DNA of 53,484 bases from Aeromonas taiwanensis (GCF_000820165.1 NZ_CDDD01000004.1:363-53846), one strand, 5' to 3'; counted from the stretch's first letter, positions 34,284-44,049 are shown. Program-made: numbers and translations. The notes: generated by a model from the letters alone, not told the origin.

Positions 34284-35513
34284 ATGAGTTTCAAGCAACT
34301 TCTTGAAAATATGGAACATCACTTCGAGCCGGGTGGCAAGTACGCCAAGTACTATGCCCTGTTCGAAGCGGCGTACACCCTGTTTTATACCCCGGGTTCC
34401 GTGACCCGCAATGCTGCCCACGTCCGTGACGCCATCGATCTGAAGCGCATGATGATCATGGTATGGCTGGCCGTGTTCCCGGCCATGTTCTGGGGCATGT
34501 ACAACGTCGGCAACCAGTCCATCGCCGCCATCGCCCACCTGGGCAGCGCGGCCGGTGCCGATTCGTGGCAATACGCCCTGGCCACCCTGCTGGGTGCCTC
34601 CCTGGATCCGGCCGTGGCCGGTGTCGGCAGCAAGATGCTGATCGGTGCGGCGCACTTCTTCCCGATCTACATCACCGTCTTCATCGTCGGTGGTTTCTGG
34701 GAAGTGCTGTTCGCCATGGTGCGCAAGCACGAGATCAACGAAGGCTTCTTCGTGACCTCCATCCTGTTCGCCCTGATCGTGCCGCCCGAGCTGCCCCTGT
34801 GGCAAGCTGCCCTGGGTATCACCTTCGGCGTGGTGCTGGCCAAGGAAGTGTTCGGTGGTACCGGCAAGAACTTCCTGAACCCGGCGCTGGCGGGTCGTGC
34901 TTTCCTGTTCTTCGCCTACCCGGGTCAGATCTCCGGTGATGCGGTCTGGGTTGCCGTCGACGGCTTCTCAGGCGCAACCGCGCTGAGCCAGTGGGCACAG
35001 GGCGGCCAGATGGCGCTGATCAACGGTGCCACCGGTGAAGCCATCAGCTGGATGGACGCCTTCCTCGGCAACCTGCCGGGCTCCATCGGCGAAGTCTCCA
35101 CCCTGATGATCCTCATCGGTGCGGCCATGATCGTCTACATGCGTATCGCCTCCTGGCGCATCATCGCCGGCGTGATGGTGGGCATGGTTGCGACTTCCCT
35201 GCTGTTCAACGTCATCGGTTCCGACACCAACCCCATGTTCAACATGCCGTGGCACTGGCACCTGGTGCTGGGTGGCTTCGCCTTCGGTATGGCCTTCATG
35301 GCAACCGATCCGGTCTCCGCTGCCTTCACCAACAAGGGCAAGTGGTGGTATGGCGCCCTCATCGGCGTGATGGTCGTGCTGATCCGGGTCGTGAACCCCG
35401 CTTTCCCGGAAGGCATGATGCTGGCCATTCTGTTTGCCAACCTGTTTGCCCCCTTGTTTGACCATTTCGTGGCGCAGGCGAACATCAAGCGGAGGATCGC
35501 ACGTGGCGTTTAA
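34284..35513 (+). CDS. nqrB: Na+-NQR subunit B
   Basis: The 409-residue membrane protein has about ten helices. Thr232 in the SGAT motif is the expected site for covalent FMN, attached by the ApbE encoded downstream. NqrB also binds riboflavin and forms part of the Na+ channel and quinone site. Its 3' end overlaps nqrC by 11 bases. Confidence 0.97.
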   Translation: MSFKQLLENMEHHFEPGGKYAKYYALFEAAYTLFYTPGSVTRNAAHVRDAIDLKRMMIMVWLAVFPAMFWGMYNVGNQSIAAIAHLGSAAGADSWQYALATLLGASLDPAVAGVGSKMLIGAAHFFPIYITVFIVGGFWEVLFAMVRKHEINEGFFVTSILFALIVPPELPLWQAALGITFGVVLAKEVFGGTGKNFLNPALAGRAFLFFAYPGQISGDAVWVAVDGFSGATALSQWAQGGQMALINGATGEAISWMDAFLGNLPGSIGEVSTLMILIGAAMIVYMRIASWRIIAGVMVGMVATSLLFNVIGSDTNPMFNMPWHWHLVLGGFAFGMAFMATDPVSAAFTNKGKWWYGALIGVMVVLIRVVNPAFPEGMMLAILFANLFAPLFDHFVAQANIKRRIARGV

Positions 35514-36291
35514 TAAAGACTCTACTACCGGCACCCTCGCCGTAGTGACCGGTCTGTGTCTGGTCTGCTCCATCGTGGTCTCCGTGGCCGCCGTGGGTCT
35601 GCGTCCGGCCCAGCTGGAAAACAAGGCGCTGGACAAGCAAAGCAACATCCTGTCCGTCGCCGGCGTCGACGTCAGCACCGTGGCCAAGCGTGACCTGGCC
35701 AAGCTGTATGGCGACAAGATTGAAGCGCGTCTGGTGGATCTGGCCACCGGTGAGTTCGTTGACGGCGACGCCGACAACTTCGACACCAAGGTCGCCGCCA
35801 AGGATCCTGCCCAGAACATTCGTCTGGCTCAGGCCGACGACAAGGCAGGCCTGCGCCAGATCTCCAAGCTGGTCCCCGTGTTCTTCGCGAAAGATGCCGA
35901 GGGCAAGGTCGACAACATCATCCTGCCGATCTACGGCCAGGGTCTGTGGTCCACCATGTACGCCTTCGTGGCGGTCGCGGCCGACGGCCAGACCATCAAG
36001 GGCATCACCTACTACGATCACGGTGAAACCCCGGGTCTGGGTGGCGAGATCGAGAACCCGGCCTGGCGCGAGCTGTTCGTCGGCAAGAAGCTGTTCGACC
36101 AGAGCGGTCAGCCTGCGCTGCGGGTGATCAAGGGTCATGCTCCGGCTGGCTCCGAGCATGAAATCGACGGCCTGTCTGGCGCAACCCTGACCGGTAATGG
36201 TGTACAGCACACCTTCGACTTCTGGATGGGCCCCAAGGGCTTCGGTCCCTTCCTGGCCAAGGTACGTGCAGGAGAAATCAACAATGGCTGA
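35503..36291 (+). CDS. nqrC: Na+-NQR subunit C
   Basis: The 262-residue protein has one N-terminal membrane helix ([20 protein letters not shown]) and a periplasmic FMN-binding domain. Thr228 in [11 protein letters not shown] is the predicted covalent FMN site. The start is GTG at 35503, preceded by GGAGG; ATG starts further upstream lie inside nqrB. It ends eight bases inside nqrD. Confidence 0.96.
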   Translation: MAFNKDSTTGTLAVVTGLCLVCSIVVSVAAVGLRPAQLENKALDKQSNILSVAGVDVSTVAKRDLAKLYGDKIEARLVDLATGEFVDGDADNFDTKVAAKDPAQNIRLAQADDKAGLRQISKLVPVFFAKDAEGKVDNIILPIYGQGLWSTMYAFVAVAADGQTIKGITYYDHGETPGLGGEIENPAWRELFVGKKLFDQSGQPALRVIKGHAPAGSEHEIDGLSGATLTGNGVQHTFDFWMGPKGFGPFLAKVRAGEINNG

Positions 36292-36916
36292 CAAGAGCGA
36301 AATGAAGAAGTTGCTGTTGACGCCTGTGCTCGGCAACAACCCCATCGCACTGCAGGTGCTGGGTGTCTGTTCCGCGCTGGCCGTTACCAGCCAGATGAAG
36401 ACGGCGTTCGTGATGACGCTGGCCGTTACCGCGGTCACCGCCTTCTCCAACCTGTTCATCTCCCTGATCCGCAACCAGATCCCGAACAGCGTGCGGATCA
36501 TCGCCCAGATGGCGGTGATTGCCTCGCTGGTTATCGTGGTTGACCAGGTGCTCAAGGCGTATGCCTACGACATCTCCAAGCAGCTGTCGGTGTTCGTCGG
36601 CCTCATCATCACCAACTGTATCGTGATGGGCCGTGCCGAAGCCTACGCCATGAAGAGTGCCCCGCTGCCCTCCTTCCTGGACGGTATCGGCAATGGTCTG
36701 GGTTATGGCGCCGTGCTGCTGACCGTGGCCACCGTGCGTGAAATCCTGGGCTCCGGCACCTGGTTCGGCATCGAGCTGCTGCCGCTGGTGAACAATGGTG
36801 GCTGGTATGTGCCGAACGGCCTGCTGCTGCTGCCGCCGAGTGCGTTCTTCATCATTGGTCTGATCATCTGGGGCGTGCGCACCAAGGATCCCAAGCAGGT
36901 GGAGGCGAAGGATTAA
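36284..36916 (+). CDS. nqrD: Na+-NQR subunit D
   Basis: The 210-residue integral membrane protein ([40 protein letters not shown]) has six helices. The Cys in TNC, with a partner in NqrE, coordinates the intramembrane iron centre. The ATG at 36284 has GGAGAAA upstream and overlaps the end of nqrC. Confidence 0.97.
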   Translation: MADKSEMKKLLLTPVLGNNPIALQVLGVCSALAVTSQMKTAFVMTLAVTAVTAFSNLFISLIRNQIPNSVRIIAQMAVIASLVIVVDQVLKAYAYDISKQLSVFVGLIITNCIVMGRAEAYAMKSAPLPSFLDGIGNGLGYGAVLLTVATVREILGSGTWFGIELLPLVNNGGWYVPNGLLLLPPSAFFIIGLIIWGVRTKDPKQVEAKD

Positions 36917-36919
36917 GGT

Positions 36920-37516
36920 ATGGAACACTATATCAGTCTGTTGATTCGCTCGATCTTCATCGAGAACCTGGCGCTCTCCTTCTTCCTGGGGATGTGTACC
37001 TTCCTGGCGGTGTCCAAGAAGGTCAAGACCGCCATGGGCCTGGGGATTGCCGTTATCGTGGTTCAGACCGTGGCCGTCCCGGCCAACAACCTGATCTACA
37101 ACTACGTGCTCAAAGACGGTGCCCTGGTCTCCGGCCTGGATCTTAGCTTCCTGAGCTTCATCACCTTCATCGGGGTGATTGCGGCCCTGGTGCAGATCCT
37201 GGAGATGGCGCTGGACAAGTACTTCCCGGCCCTCTACAACGCCCTCGGTATCTTCCTGCCGCTCATCACCGTGAACTGCGCCATCTTCGGTGGCGTCTCC
37301 TTCATGGTGCAGCGTGACTACAACTTCGTTGAGTCCGTGGTGTATGGCGTGGGTTCGGGTGCAGGCTGGATGCTGGCCATCGTTGCGATGGCAGGGATCC
37401 GCGAGAAGATGAAGTACTCCGATGTTCCGGAAGGCCTGCGCGGCCTCGGCATCACCTTCATCACCGCGGGTCTGATGGCGCTGGGCTTCATGTCCTTCTC
37501 TGGTATTTCCCTGTAA
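36920..37516 (+). CDS. nqrE: Na+-NQR subunit E
   Basis: The 198-residue, six-helix membrane protein is a paralogue of NqrD in inverted topology ([34 protein letters not shown]). Its VNC cysteine completes the membrane iron site with NqrD. It starts three bases after nqrD. Confidence 0.97.
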   Translation: MEHYISLLIRSIFIENLALSFFLGMCTFLAVSKKVKTAMGLGIAVIVVQTVAVPANNLIYNYVLKDGALVSGLDLSFLSFITFIGVIAALVQILEMALDKYFPALYNALGIFLPLITVNCAIFGGVSFMVQRDYNFVESVVYGVGSGAGWMLAIVAMAGIREKMKYSDVPEGLRGLGITFITAGLMALGFMSFSGISL

Positions 37517-37533
37517 TCGGAAAGGAAATATAG

Positions 37534-38757
37534 ATGGAAATTATTCTGGGTGTGGTCATGTTCACCGTGATCCTGCTGGCCTTGGTGGCAGTCATTCTGT
37601 TCGCCAAGTCCAAGCTGGTGACCGCCGGTGACGTGACAATCAGCATCAACGGCGACCCGGCCAAGGCTGTGACCAGCCCGGCGGGTGGCAAGCTGCTCGG
37701 CGTGCTCGCCGGCAGCGGTATCTTCGTCTCCTCCGCCTGCGGCGGCGGCGGCTCCTGTGGTCAGTGCAAGGTGCGCGTGAAAGCCGGCGGCGGCGACATC
37801 CTGCCGACCGAACTGGATCACATCAGCAAGGGCGAAGCCCGTCACGGCGAGCGTCTGGCTTGCCAGGTAACCGTCCGTTCCGACATGGACATCGAGCTGC
37901 CGGAAGAGATCTTCGGCGTGAAGAAGTGGGACTGTACCGTCATTTCCAATGACAACAAGGCCACCTTCATCAAGGAGCTCAAGCTGCAGATCCCCGATGG
38001 CGAGAGCGTGCCGTTCCGCGCCGGTGGTTATATCCAGATCGAAGCCCCTGCCCACCACGTGCAGTACAAGAACTTCGATATTCCCGAGGAGTATCGCGGT
38101 GACTGGGATCGCTTCAAGATCTTCGAGCTGGAGTCCAAGGTCAACGAGCCGATCATCCGTGCCTACTCCATGGCGAACTATCCGGAAGAGTTCGGCATCA
38201 TCATGCTGAACGTGCGGATCGCGACCCCGCCGCCCAGCAACTGGACTGCCCCTCCCGGCCAGATGTCTTCCTACATCTTCAGCCTGAAGGCGGGTGACAA
38301 GGTGACCATCTCCGGTCCGTTCGGCGAGTTCTTCGCCAAGGACACGGACGCCGAAATGGTGTTCATCGGCGGTGGTGCGGGCATGGCGCCGATGCGCTCC
38401 CACATCTTCGACCAGCTGCGCCGTCTGAAGACCAAGCGCAAGATGAGCTTCTGGTACGGTGCCCGTTCCAAGCGCGAGATGTTCTATGTCGAAGACTTCG
38501 ACATGCTGGCCGCCGAGAACGACAACTTCCAGTGGCACGTCGCCCTGTCCGATCCGCAACCGGAAGACAACTGGGATGGCTACACCGGCTTCATCCACAA
38601 CGTGCTGTTCGAGAACTACCTCAAGAACCACGAGGCGCCGGAAGATTGCGAGTTCTACATGTGCGGGCCTCCCGTGATGAACGCCGCCGTCATCAACATG
38701 CTGAAAAACCTCGGCGTTGAAGACGAGAACATCCTGCTGGATGACTTCGGTGGTTAA
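37534..38757 (+). CDS. nqrF: Na+-NQR subunit F (NADH dehydrogenase component)
   Basis: The 407-residue subunit has an N-terminal membrane helix, a [2Fe-2S] ferredoxin domain (Cys69, Cys75, Cys78 in [11 protein letters not shown], and Cys110), an FAD domain (RAYSMANYP) and an NADH domain ([23 protein letters not shown]). It is the electron entry point of the pump. Confidence 0.97.
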   Translation: MEIILGVVMFTVILLALVAVILFAKSKLVTAGDVTISINGDPAKAVTSPAGGKLLGVLAGSGIFVSSACGGGGSCGQCKVRVKAGGGDILPTELDHISKGEARHGERLACQVTVRSDMDIELPEEIFGVKKWDCTVISNDNKATFIKELKLQIPDGESVPFRAGGYIQIEAPAHHVQYKNFDIPEEYRGDWDRFKIFELESKVNEPIIRAYSMANYPEEFGIIMLNVRIATPPPSNWTAPPGQMSSYIFSLKAGDKVTISGPFGEFFAKDTDAEMVFIGGGAGMAPMRSHIFDQLRRLKTKRKMSFWYGARSKREMFYVEDFDMLAAENDNFQWHVALSDPQPEDNWDGYTGFIHNVLFENYLKNHEAPEDCEFYMCGPPVMNAAVINMLKNLGVEDENILLDDFGG

Positions 38758-38760
38758 TCC

Positions 38761-39798
38761 ATGCACAGCGTTGTAAAGACCTGGCTAGCCTTCGGGCTAG
38801 CCTTTTTCTTGACTGGGTGCGGTCAGGAAACGGTCCAATCCAAGCCGGAGATCCACATCACCGGCAGCACCATGGGTACCTACTACTCCATCAAGGTGGC
38901 GGATGACGCCGTCCAGGATGGGGCCAAGCTGCAGGCCGAAGTCGATGTGCTGCTGGAGCGGGTCAACGATCAGATGTCGACCTACAGGCCCGACTCCGAG
39001 CTGTCGCGTTTCAACCAGCACAAGGATTCGACCCCTGTGGTGGTCTCCCGCGATACCGCGCGAGTGGTGACCGAGGCCATTCACATTGGCCGCGAGAGCC
39101 GGGGGGCGCTGGACGTCACCGTCGGTCCCCTGGTCAATCTGTGGGGCTTTGGGCCGGACGCAAAACCGACCAAGGTACCGAGCGACGAGCTGATCGCCCA
39201 GACCCGGCAGAAAACGGGCCTTGGCAATCTGCATGTGATAACCTCTGTCGACGCCGATACCCTGCAAAAGGACATCCCGGATCTCTACGTGGATCTCTCC
39301 GCCATTGCCAAGGGGTTCGGAGTGGACAAGGTGGCCGAGTACCTGGAGTCCCAGGGGGCCCGCAACTATCTGGTGGAGATCGGCGGCGAGCTGCGGATCA
39401 ACGGCGTCAACGGCAAGGGGCATCCCTGGCGCGTGGCCATCGAGAAGCCCACCGCCAATGCCGGCACTGTGCAGGAAGTGATAGTCCCGGGTGACAACGG
39501 CGTGGCCACCTCGGGGGACTATCGCAACTACTACGAGCTGGATGGCAAGCGCTTCTCCCACACCATGGATCCGCTGACGGGCAAGCCCATCACCCACCGC
39601 CTGGTGTCGGTGACCGTCATCCACCCCTCCTGCATGACCGCAGACGGGCTGGCGACCGTGTTCATGGTCATGGGCACGGAGAAGAGCCTGGCCTATGCCA
39701 AGGAGCGGGGATTGGCTATCTTCACCATCACCAAGACGGACGACGGTTTTGAAGAGGCGTATTCGGATGCCTTCAAACCTTATCTGGTCAAGAAGTAA
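38761..39798 (+). CDS. apbE: FAD:protein FMN transferase
   Basis: The 345-residue lipoprotein (lipobox LTGC) has the ApbE features GSTMGTYYSIKV, DLSAIAKGFGVDKVAEYL and the C-terminal DPLTGKPITHRLVSVTV (quoted in part: HTMDPLTGKPITH). It transfers FMN from FAD to Thr in the SGAT motifs of NqrB and NqrC in the periplasm. Its place right after nqrF fits that role. Starts three bases after nqrF. Confidence 0.95.
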   Translation: MHSVVKTWLAFGLAFFLTGCGQETVQSKPEIHITGSTMGTYYSIKVADDAVQDGAKLQAEVDVLLERVNDQMSTYRPDSELSRFNQHKDSTPVVVSRDTARVVTEAIHIGRESRGALDVTVGPLVNLWGFGPDAKPTKVPSDELIAQTRQKTGLGNLHVITSVDADTLQKDIPDLYVDLSAIAKGFGVDKVAEYLESQGARNYLVEIGGELRINGVNGKGHPWRVAIEKPTANAGTVQEVIVPGDNGVATSGDYRNYYELDGKRFSHTMDPLTGKPITHRLVSVTVIHPSCMTADGLATVFMVMGTEKSLAYAKERGLAIFTITKTDDGFEEAYSDAFKPYLVKK

Positions 39799-39809
39799 GG
39801 GGTAACGAC

Positions 39810-40034
39810 ATGCAGATCTTTCTGATCACCTTCGGGGTGTTTCTGATGGTCGTGGTGGCCATGGCCATCGGCTACATCTTCCAGCGCAAATCCATCTCCG
39901 GATCCTGCGGGGGCCTCGGCACCATAGGCATCGAAAAGGAGTGCGATTGCCCTGAGCCTTGCGACAACCGCAAGAAGAAGATGGCCAAGGAAGAGGCCCG
40001 TCGCAAGATGCTGGTGGATAACCGCATCATCTGA
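39810..40034 (+). CDS. nqrM: Na+-NQR maturation protein NqrM
   Basis: The 74-residue protein has one membrane helix (FLITFGVFLMVVVAMAIGYI) followed by a Cys motif (GSCGGLG; ECDCPEPCDN) and a basic tail. NqrM is needed to deliver iron to the NqrD/NqrE site. It closes the operon and is followed by a strong terminator. Confidence 0.95.
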   Translation: MQIFLITFGVFLMVVVAMAIGYIFQRKSISGSCGGLGTIGIEKECDCPEPCDNRKKKMAKEEARRKMLVDNRII

Positions 40035-40070
40035 CGGCACGCATCTGCCCCGGCAGGAACATCCCGTGCA

Positions 40071-40101
40071 AGCGAGCCGACCTCAGGTCGGCTCGCTTTT
40101 T
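40071..40101 (+). terminator. Terminator of the nqr operon
   Basis: A perfect 12-bp stem (AGCGAGCCGACC and complement, TCA loop) runs into a T tract. It also faces the converging small gene. Confidence 0.92.
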
Positions 40102-40108
40102 ATGGCGT

Positions 40109-40321
40109 TCAGTAATCGTATTGACCGCACGCCTTCTTCTTGAACTCCGCCTTCCTCTTCGCCAGCTCCTCCCTGGTGCCCAGTTCATCTCCCTGCCTGA
40201 TGGCGGTTTCCAGTATCTCGATGCGCTCGTACAACCAGCTGCACTCGGCCGTCGGGTGATCCTTGGCCATGGTCGCCAGCGGCAACAGCAGCAGGCAGAG
40301 CCCCGCCCGGATGATGCTCAT
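40109..40321 (-). CDS. Small exported protein of unknown function
   Basis: The 70-residue product has a signal peptide (MSIIRAGLCLLLLPLATMAK) and a mature part of about 50 residues with a helical, charged core (RIEILETAIRQGDELGTREE) and two Cys (ECSW, KKACG) that may form a disulfide. I do not recognise the family. AAGGAGGAG lies just before the ATG at 40321. It is divergent from dinB across 190 bp that contains a LexA box. Confidence 0.75.
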   Translation of the reverse strand: MSIIRAGLCLLLLPLATMAKDHPTAECSWLYERIEILETAIRQGDELGTREELAKRKAEFKKKACGQYDY

Positions 40322-40428
40322 GCTCTCCTCCTTGAGTCTCGTGTGGATGTGGCCCTGAGAGTCTATGCCGCTGCGTCCGCTCGCAGACTGGTAGAAATGA
40401 CAGGGCTGGGGTAGCATGAACCAACAAA

Positions 40429-40444
40429 CTGGTTATCCATACAG
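40429..40444. promoter_or_regulatory. LexA (SOS) box upstream of dinB
   Basis: CTGGTTATCCATACAG fits CTG-N10-CAG exactly, with the AT-rich right side and flanking bases (AA...TG) seen in E. coli-type SOS boxes. It ends 67 bases before the dinB start and lies 108 bases before the divergent small gene. Confidence 0.85.
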
Positions 40445-40511
40445 TGGTGTCGCCGGCAGGCCGCCCCGCCCGTGGCCATATGGCCGGCATCGACACGACA
40501 ACAGACCCGAC

Positions 40512-41564
40512 ATGCGAAAGATCATTCACATCGACATGGACTGCTTCTTCGCCGCGGTGGAGATGCGGGACAACCCGGCCCTGCGGGACGTGCCGCTCGC
40601 CATCGGCGGCGCCGCCGATCGGCGCGGCGTCATCTCGACCTGCAACTATGTGGCGCGCCGTTTCGGGGTGCGATCCGCCATGCCGAGCGCCTTGGCCAGG
40701 AAGCTCTGCCCCCCGCTGGTGCTGATCCCCGGGCGGATGGCCGTCTACAAGGAGACTTCCCGCCAGCTGCAAGCCATCTTCCGGCGCTACACCGAGCAGG
40801 TGGAGCCGCTCTCCCTCGATGAGGCCTACCTCGATGTGACGATGAGCCCCCACTGCGGCGGCAGCGCCACCCTGATGGCGACGGAGATCCGCGCCGCGAT
40901 CAACGCCGAACTGGGGTTGACCGCCTCGGCCGGGGTGGCCCCGAACAAGTTCCTGGCCAAGCTCGCCTCGGAGCAGCGCAAGCCGGACGGCCTGTTCGTG
41001 ATACGGCCCCGGGAGGTGGACGAGTTCGTGCGCCAGCTCCCCCTCGGCAAGCTGCCCGGGGTCGGTCGCAAGACGGCGGATCGACTGGAGTCCCTCGGGC
41101 TCTACTCCTGCGAGGATGCGCGCCAGCTCGGCAACGAGGAGCTGATCGCCCGTTTCGGCAAGCTCGGGGAGATGCTGGCCGGCCGCATCTGGGGCCACGA
41201 CGAGCAGCCGGTGCAGGCACAGCGGGTGCGCAAGACCATAGGCGTGGAGACCACGCTCGCCAGCGACGTGCTGGACGAGGCGACCTGCTGGGAGGTACTG
41301 AGCCGGCTCATCCCCGAGCTGGAGCTGCGCTTTGCCAAGGCCTGCCCGGCGGAGATGCTGATGGGGCAGGGGATCAAGCTCAAGTTTGCCGACTTTCATC
41401 AGACCACCGTCTACCGCAAGGGCAGCTATCAGGCCGTCCGCTTCCACGATCTGTTGCACGAGGGGTTGCAACGGGCTCAAGGAAAACCCATCCGTCTGCT
41501 GGGTCTGGTGGTCGGTCTGCCCGGGACCGGGGAAATTAATCAACTGAGCCTGGATCTGAGTTGA
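40512..41564 (+). CDS. dinB: DNA polymerase IV
   Basis: The 350-residue Y-family polymerase starts MRKIIHIDMDCFFAAVEM, with catalytic acids in IDMDCFF and SLDEAYLD. It has the finger, thumb helix-hairpin-helix (LPGVGRKTADRL) and little-finger domains, and ends QLSLDLS, a beta-clamp binding motif. It performs error-prone translesion synthesis. The ATG at 40512 matches the family; upstream in-frame starts would include the LexA box. Confidence 0.96.
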   Translation: MRKIIHIDMDCFFAAVEMRDNPALRDVPLAIGGAADRRGVISTCNYVARRFGVRSAMPSALARKLCPPLVLIPGRMAVYKETSRQLQAIFRRYTEQVEPLSLDEAYLDVTMSPHCGGSATLMATEIRAAINAELGLTASAGVAPNKFLAKLASEQRKPDGLFVIRPREVDEFVRQLPLGKLPGVGRKTADRLESLGLYSCEDARQLGNEELIARFGKLGEMLAGRIWGHDEQPVQAQRVRKTIGVETTLASDVLDEATCWEVLSRLIPELELRFAKACPAEMLMGQGIKLKFADFHQTTVYRKGSYQAVRFHDLLHEGLQRAQGKPIRLLGLVVGLPGTGEINQLSLDLS

Positions 41565-41569
41565 TTTAG

Positions 41570-41596
41570 TTAAGTTTTTGTATCCAAAACCGATAC
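41570..41596 (+). promoter_or_regulatory. Sigma-28 (FliA)-type promoter of the chemoreceptor gene
   Basis: TTAA (41570-41573), 15 bases, then ACCGATAC (41589-41596) matches the TAAA-N15-GCCGATAA flagellar consensus at 9 of 12 positions. The predicted start is about 25 bases before the ATG. Confidence 0.6.
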
Positions 41597-41631
41597 AGTG
41601 TTCACCTCCGTAAACGATAGGAAATCGTGGC

Positions 41632-43767
41632 ATGAGTTCTCTTTCCGTTCAGGGGCGGATCACCCTGATTGCCGGTTGCTGCCTCCTGGCCAGTGCCGCC
41701 GCACTGGTTGCCTCCTCTCTCTTCAACGCAGCCCGCATGCAGGAGCAGGTGCTCACCTCCACCACCCTTGAGGGACAACACGCGGCAGAAAACTGGATGC
41801 AGGCCATAGGCGCCACCCAGGCGGCCAGGGTGACCAGCTACCTCGACGAGGCCTACTTCAGGGCCAGCCTCTTGGCGGAGAGCATACTGTTCCAGCGCAA
41901 GAACGCGGCAGACAACTTCGTTCACTCCGAGGCGCTGCGCAATGCGGTGAACCAGCAGCTGCAGGATGCGGCAGAGTCGTCGACCAACCTGCTCGGCGTC
42001 TATGCGGTGTTCGAGCCGAACCAGCTCGACGGGGAGGATGACAACTACCAGGGATCGACGGCGCTCGGGGCCAACGACAAGGGGCGTTTCTCCAGCTATT
42101 GGGCCAGGGTCGATGGCAAGGTGACCCTGGAGGTGATGGACGAGGCGATGCTGGCCGACGACAAGCCATCCGAGCACGGCAGCCCGAACAACGAGTGGTA
42201 CGGTTGCAGCGTGCGCAGCAAGGCGCTCTGCCTGCTGGAACCCTATGTGGATGATGTGGGCAACCAGCAGGTGCTGATGACGTCGGTGACCGTCCCCATG
42301 CTGGAGGAGGGGAACCTGCTCGGCATGGTCGGGGTGGACATCTCTCTCGCCACGTTGCAGAGCCTGGTGGAGGAGATGGACAAGACGCTCTATCAGGGGC
42401 AGGGCAAGGTACTCCTGCTCAGCAGCGAGGGGCGGGTGGCCGGCGTGCAGGGCTTCAAGGTCGAGCTCGGTAACCTGCTGGAGCAGCAGAACCTGGCGCA
42501 GGATCTCAAAGGCTGGCTCGCCAGGGGGGAGGTGGCGACTCGCTGGAGCCCGGACGGTGCCCTGCTGCAGACGTTCGTGCCGGTGAGCATGCGCGGCACT
42601 GAGCGCAAGTGGGGCATCTACGTCGAGTTGCCCCGCGCCGTGGTGCTGGCGTCGGCCCTGCAACTGCAAGGGGAGCTTGAGGATCAGTCCCAGCGCAGCG
42701 TGGCCACCCAGCTCCTGATTGGTGGGGGGATCTCGGCCTTCGCCCTGCTCTGCATCTGGCTGATGGCGCAGCGCATCGTTGCACCGATCCGCACCGTGGT
42801 CGCCCGCCTCAAGGACATCGCCAGCGGCGAGGGGGATCTGACCCAGCGCATCGTGCTGCAACGGGATGACGAGATAGGCGAGCTCGCCAAGTGGTTCAAC
42901 AACTTCCTGGACAAGCTGCAATCCACCATCAGCCAGGTGATCGACACCGTGTCCGGCACCCGGGCCAGTGCCGTCCTGGCGGCCCAGGGGGCTGAGCGAA
43001 CCAGCGCCGGCATGCAGTCCCAGTATCAGGAAGTGGACCTGGTGGCGACGGCGTTCGAGGAGCTGAGCGCCACCGCCCTGCAGGTGGCCGGCAACGCCAA
43101 TTCGGCGGTGAGTGCGGCCAACGAGGCGGACATGGCAGCACAGGAGGGGAAGGCCGTGGTGGCGCAGACGCAGGAGGCCATGTCGAAACTGATGACGGTG
43201 ATCAGCGACGCAAAACCTGTGGTGGAACACCTGGCCGCCAACAGCGACAACATCAACGACATCCTGGTGGTGATCCAGGGGATCGCCGAGCAGACCAATC
43301 TGCTGGCACTCAACGCCGCCATCGAGGCGGCGCGGGCGGGTGAGCAGGGACGCGGCTTCGCCGTGGTGGCGGACGAGGTGCGCAACCTGGCGGGCCGCAC
43401 CCAGAACGCCATCGTCGAGATCCAGAGCCTCATCGGTCAGCTGCAGTCGGGGACGGAGGCGGTGGTGAAGGCGATCCTGACCGGCCACAGCCAGGCGGAT
43501 GTGACCCTCACCAAGGTGGAGCAGTCAGTCAGCGTGCTGGAGCAGATCATCCAGGCGGTCGGCACCATTCACCAGATGAACGAGCAGATTGCGAGGGCCG
43601 CGCAGGAGCAGAGCGGGGTGGCGGACGAGATCAACCGCAACGTCAGCAATATCCGCGACGTGAGCCACACCATCAGGGCGGAGGCGGCCACCTCCGCCGA
43701 CAACGGACGGGAGCTGTCGCAGCTGGCGGACAAACAGCAGCAGCTGGTGGGGCAGTTCCGGGTGTAG
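41632..43767 (+). CDS. Methyl-accepting chemotaxis protein
   Basis: The 711-residue receptor has a first membrane helix (about 10-30), a periplasmic dCache-like sensing domain of some 320 residues (WMQAIGATQAARVTSYLDEA; GVDISLATLQSLVEEM), a second helix near 365-385, a HAMP domain, and a signalling domain whose hairpin tip reads IAEQTNLLALNAAIEAARAGEQGRGFAVVADEVR (quoted in part: EQTNLLALNAAIEAARAGEQ). The ligand is not known. No C-terminal NWETF pentapeptide is present. A sigma-28-type promoter supports co-expression with flagella. Confidence 0.94.
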   Translation: MSSLSVQGRITLIAGCCLLASAAALVASSLFNAARMQEQVLTSTTLEGQHAAENWMQAIGATQAARVTSYLDEAYFRASLLAESILFQRKNAADNFVHSEALRNAVNQQLQDAAESSTNLLGVYAVFEPNQLDGEDDNYQGSTALGANDKGRFSSYWARVDGKVTLEVMDEAMLADDKPSEHGSPNNEWYGCSVRSKALCLLEPYVDDVGNQQVLMTSVTVPMLEEGNLLGMVGVDISLATLQSLVEEMDKTLYQGQGKVLLLSSEGRVAGVQGFKVELGNLLEQQNLAQDLKGWLARGEVATRWSPDGALLQTFVPVSMRGTERKWGIYVELPRAVVLASALQLQGELEDQSQRSVATQLLIGGGISAFALLCIWLMAQRIVAPIRTVVARLKDIASGEGDLTQRIVLQRDDEIGELAKWFNNFLDKLQSTISQVIDTVSGTRASAVLAAQGAERTSAGMQSQYQEVDLVATAFEELSATALQVAGNANSAVSAANEADMAAQEGKAVVAQTQEAMSKLMTVISDAKPVVEHLAANSDNINDILVVIQGIAEQTNLLALNAAIEAARAGEQGRGFAVVADEVRNLAGRTQNAIVEIQSLIGQLQSGTEAVVKAILTGHSQADVTLTKVEQSVSVLEQIIQAVGTIHQMNEQIARAAQEQSGVADEINRNVSNIRDVSHTIRAEAATSADNGRELSQLADKQQQLVGQFRV

Positions 43768-43774
43768 ACATAAG

Positions 43775-43963
43775 AAAAAAGGCGCCATCCAAGGGGAGGC
43801 GCCAAACACATTCAGATGACAGACTGGGTTAAATCGCACTGATTTAGCCCTTCTTCCCGCAGAGGAAGAAACACAACACCACAATCTTTGTCGACTCACT
43901 CACAAAAACCACATGTAAACCAACATGGAAGAAAAGGTGTGAGCCATATGACAACGAATTGCA
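43775..43963 (-). ncRNA. gcvB: GcvB-type small regulatory RNA
   Basis: The 282-bp gap between the chemoreceptor gene and gcvA has no credible gene but has all parts of a small RNA on the minus strand. A promoter (-35 TTGCGG 43998-43993, 17 bases, -10 CATAAT 43975-43970) predicts a start near 43963. G/U-rich single-stranded stretches follow (43912-43895 and 43886-43868, core TTGTGGTGTTGTGTTTC), like the R1 seed of GcvB. Hairpins lie at 43866-43851 (CTTCC/GGAAG) and 43850-43826. A final GGCGCC stem (43803-43781) with six T closes the gene. GcvB is encoded divergently from gcvA in enterobacteria. It would repress amino-acid and peptide transporter mRNAs with Hfq. Confidence 0.82.
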
Positions 43964-43969
43964 GGGCGA

Positions 43970-44013
43970 ATTATGTTTATTCACTGGTCGACCCGCAACC
44001 GACAATTTATAAT
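43970..44013. promoter_or_regulatory. Overlapping divergent promoters of gcvB and gcvA
   Basis: The gcvA promoter has a perfect -10 TATAAT (44008-44013) and a weak -35 (TGGTCG, 43985-43990). The gcvB -35 (43993-43998) lies inside the gcvA spacer, so the two promoters overlap back to back. GcvA bound here could repress itself while activating gcvB. Confidence 0.6.
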
Positions 44014-44049
44014 GCGCCCCATTAGAAAAATTCATCGTCGGCCGATTCC

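Noticed and set aside
43775..43803. GGCGCC hairpin as terminator of the chemoreceptor gene
   Set aside because: On the plus strand it is followed by AAACACA, not T. The T run is on the minus strand, so it belongs to the small RNA.
43844..44035. 63-residue minus-strand open frame upstream of gcvA
   Set aside because: No ribosome-binding site or family match, and the region is better explained as the gcvB small RNA.
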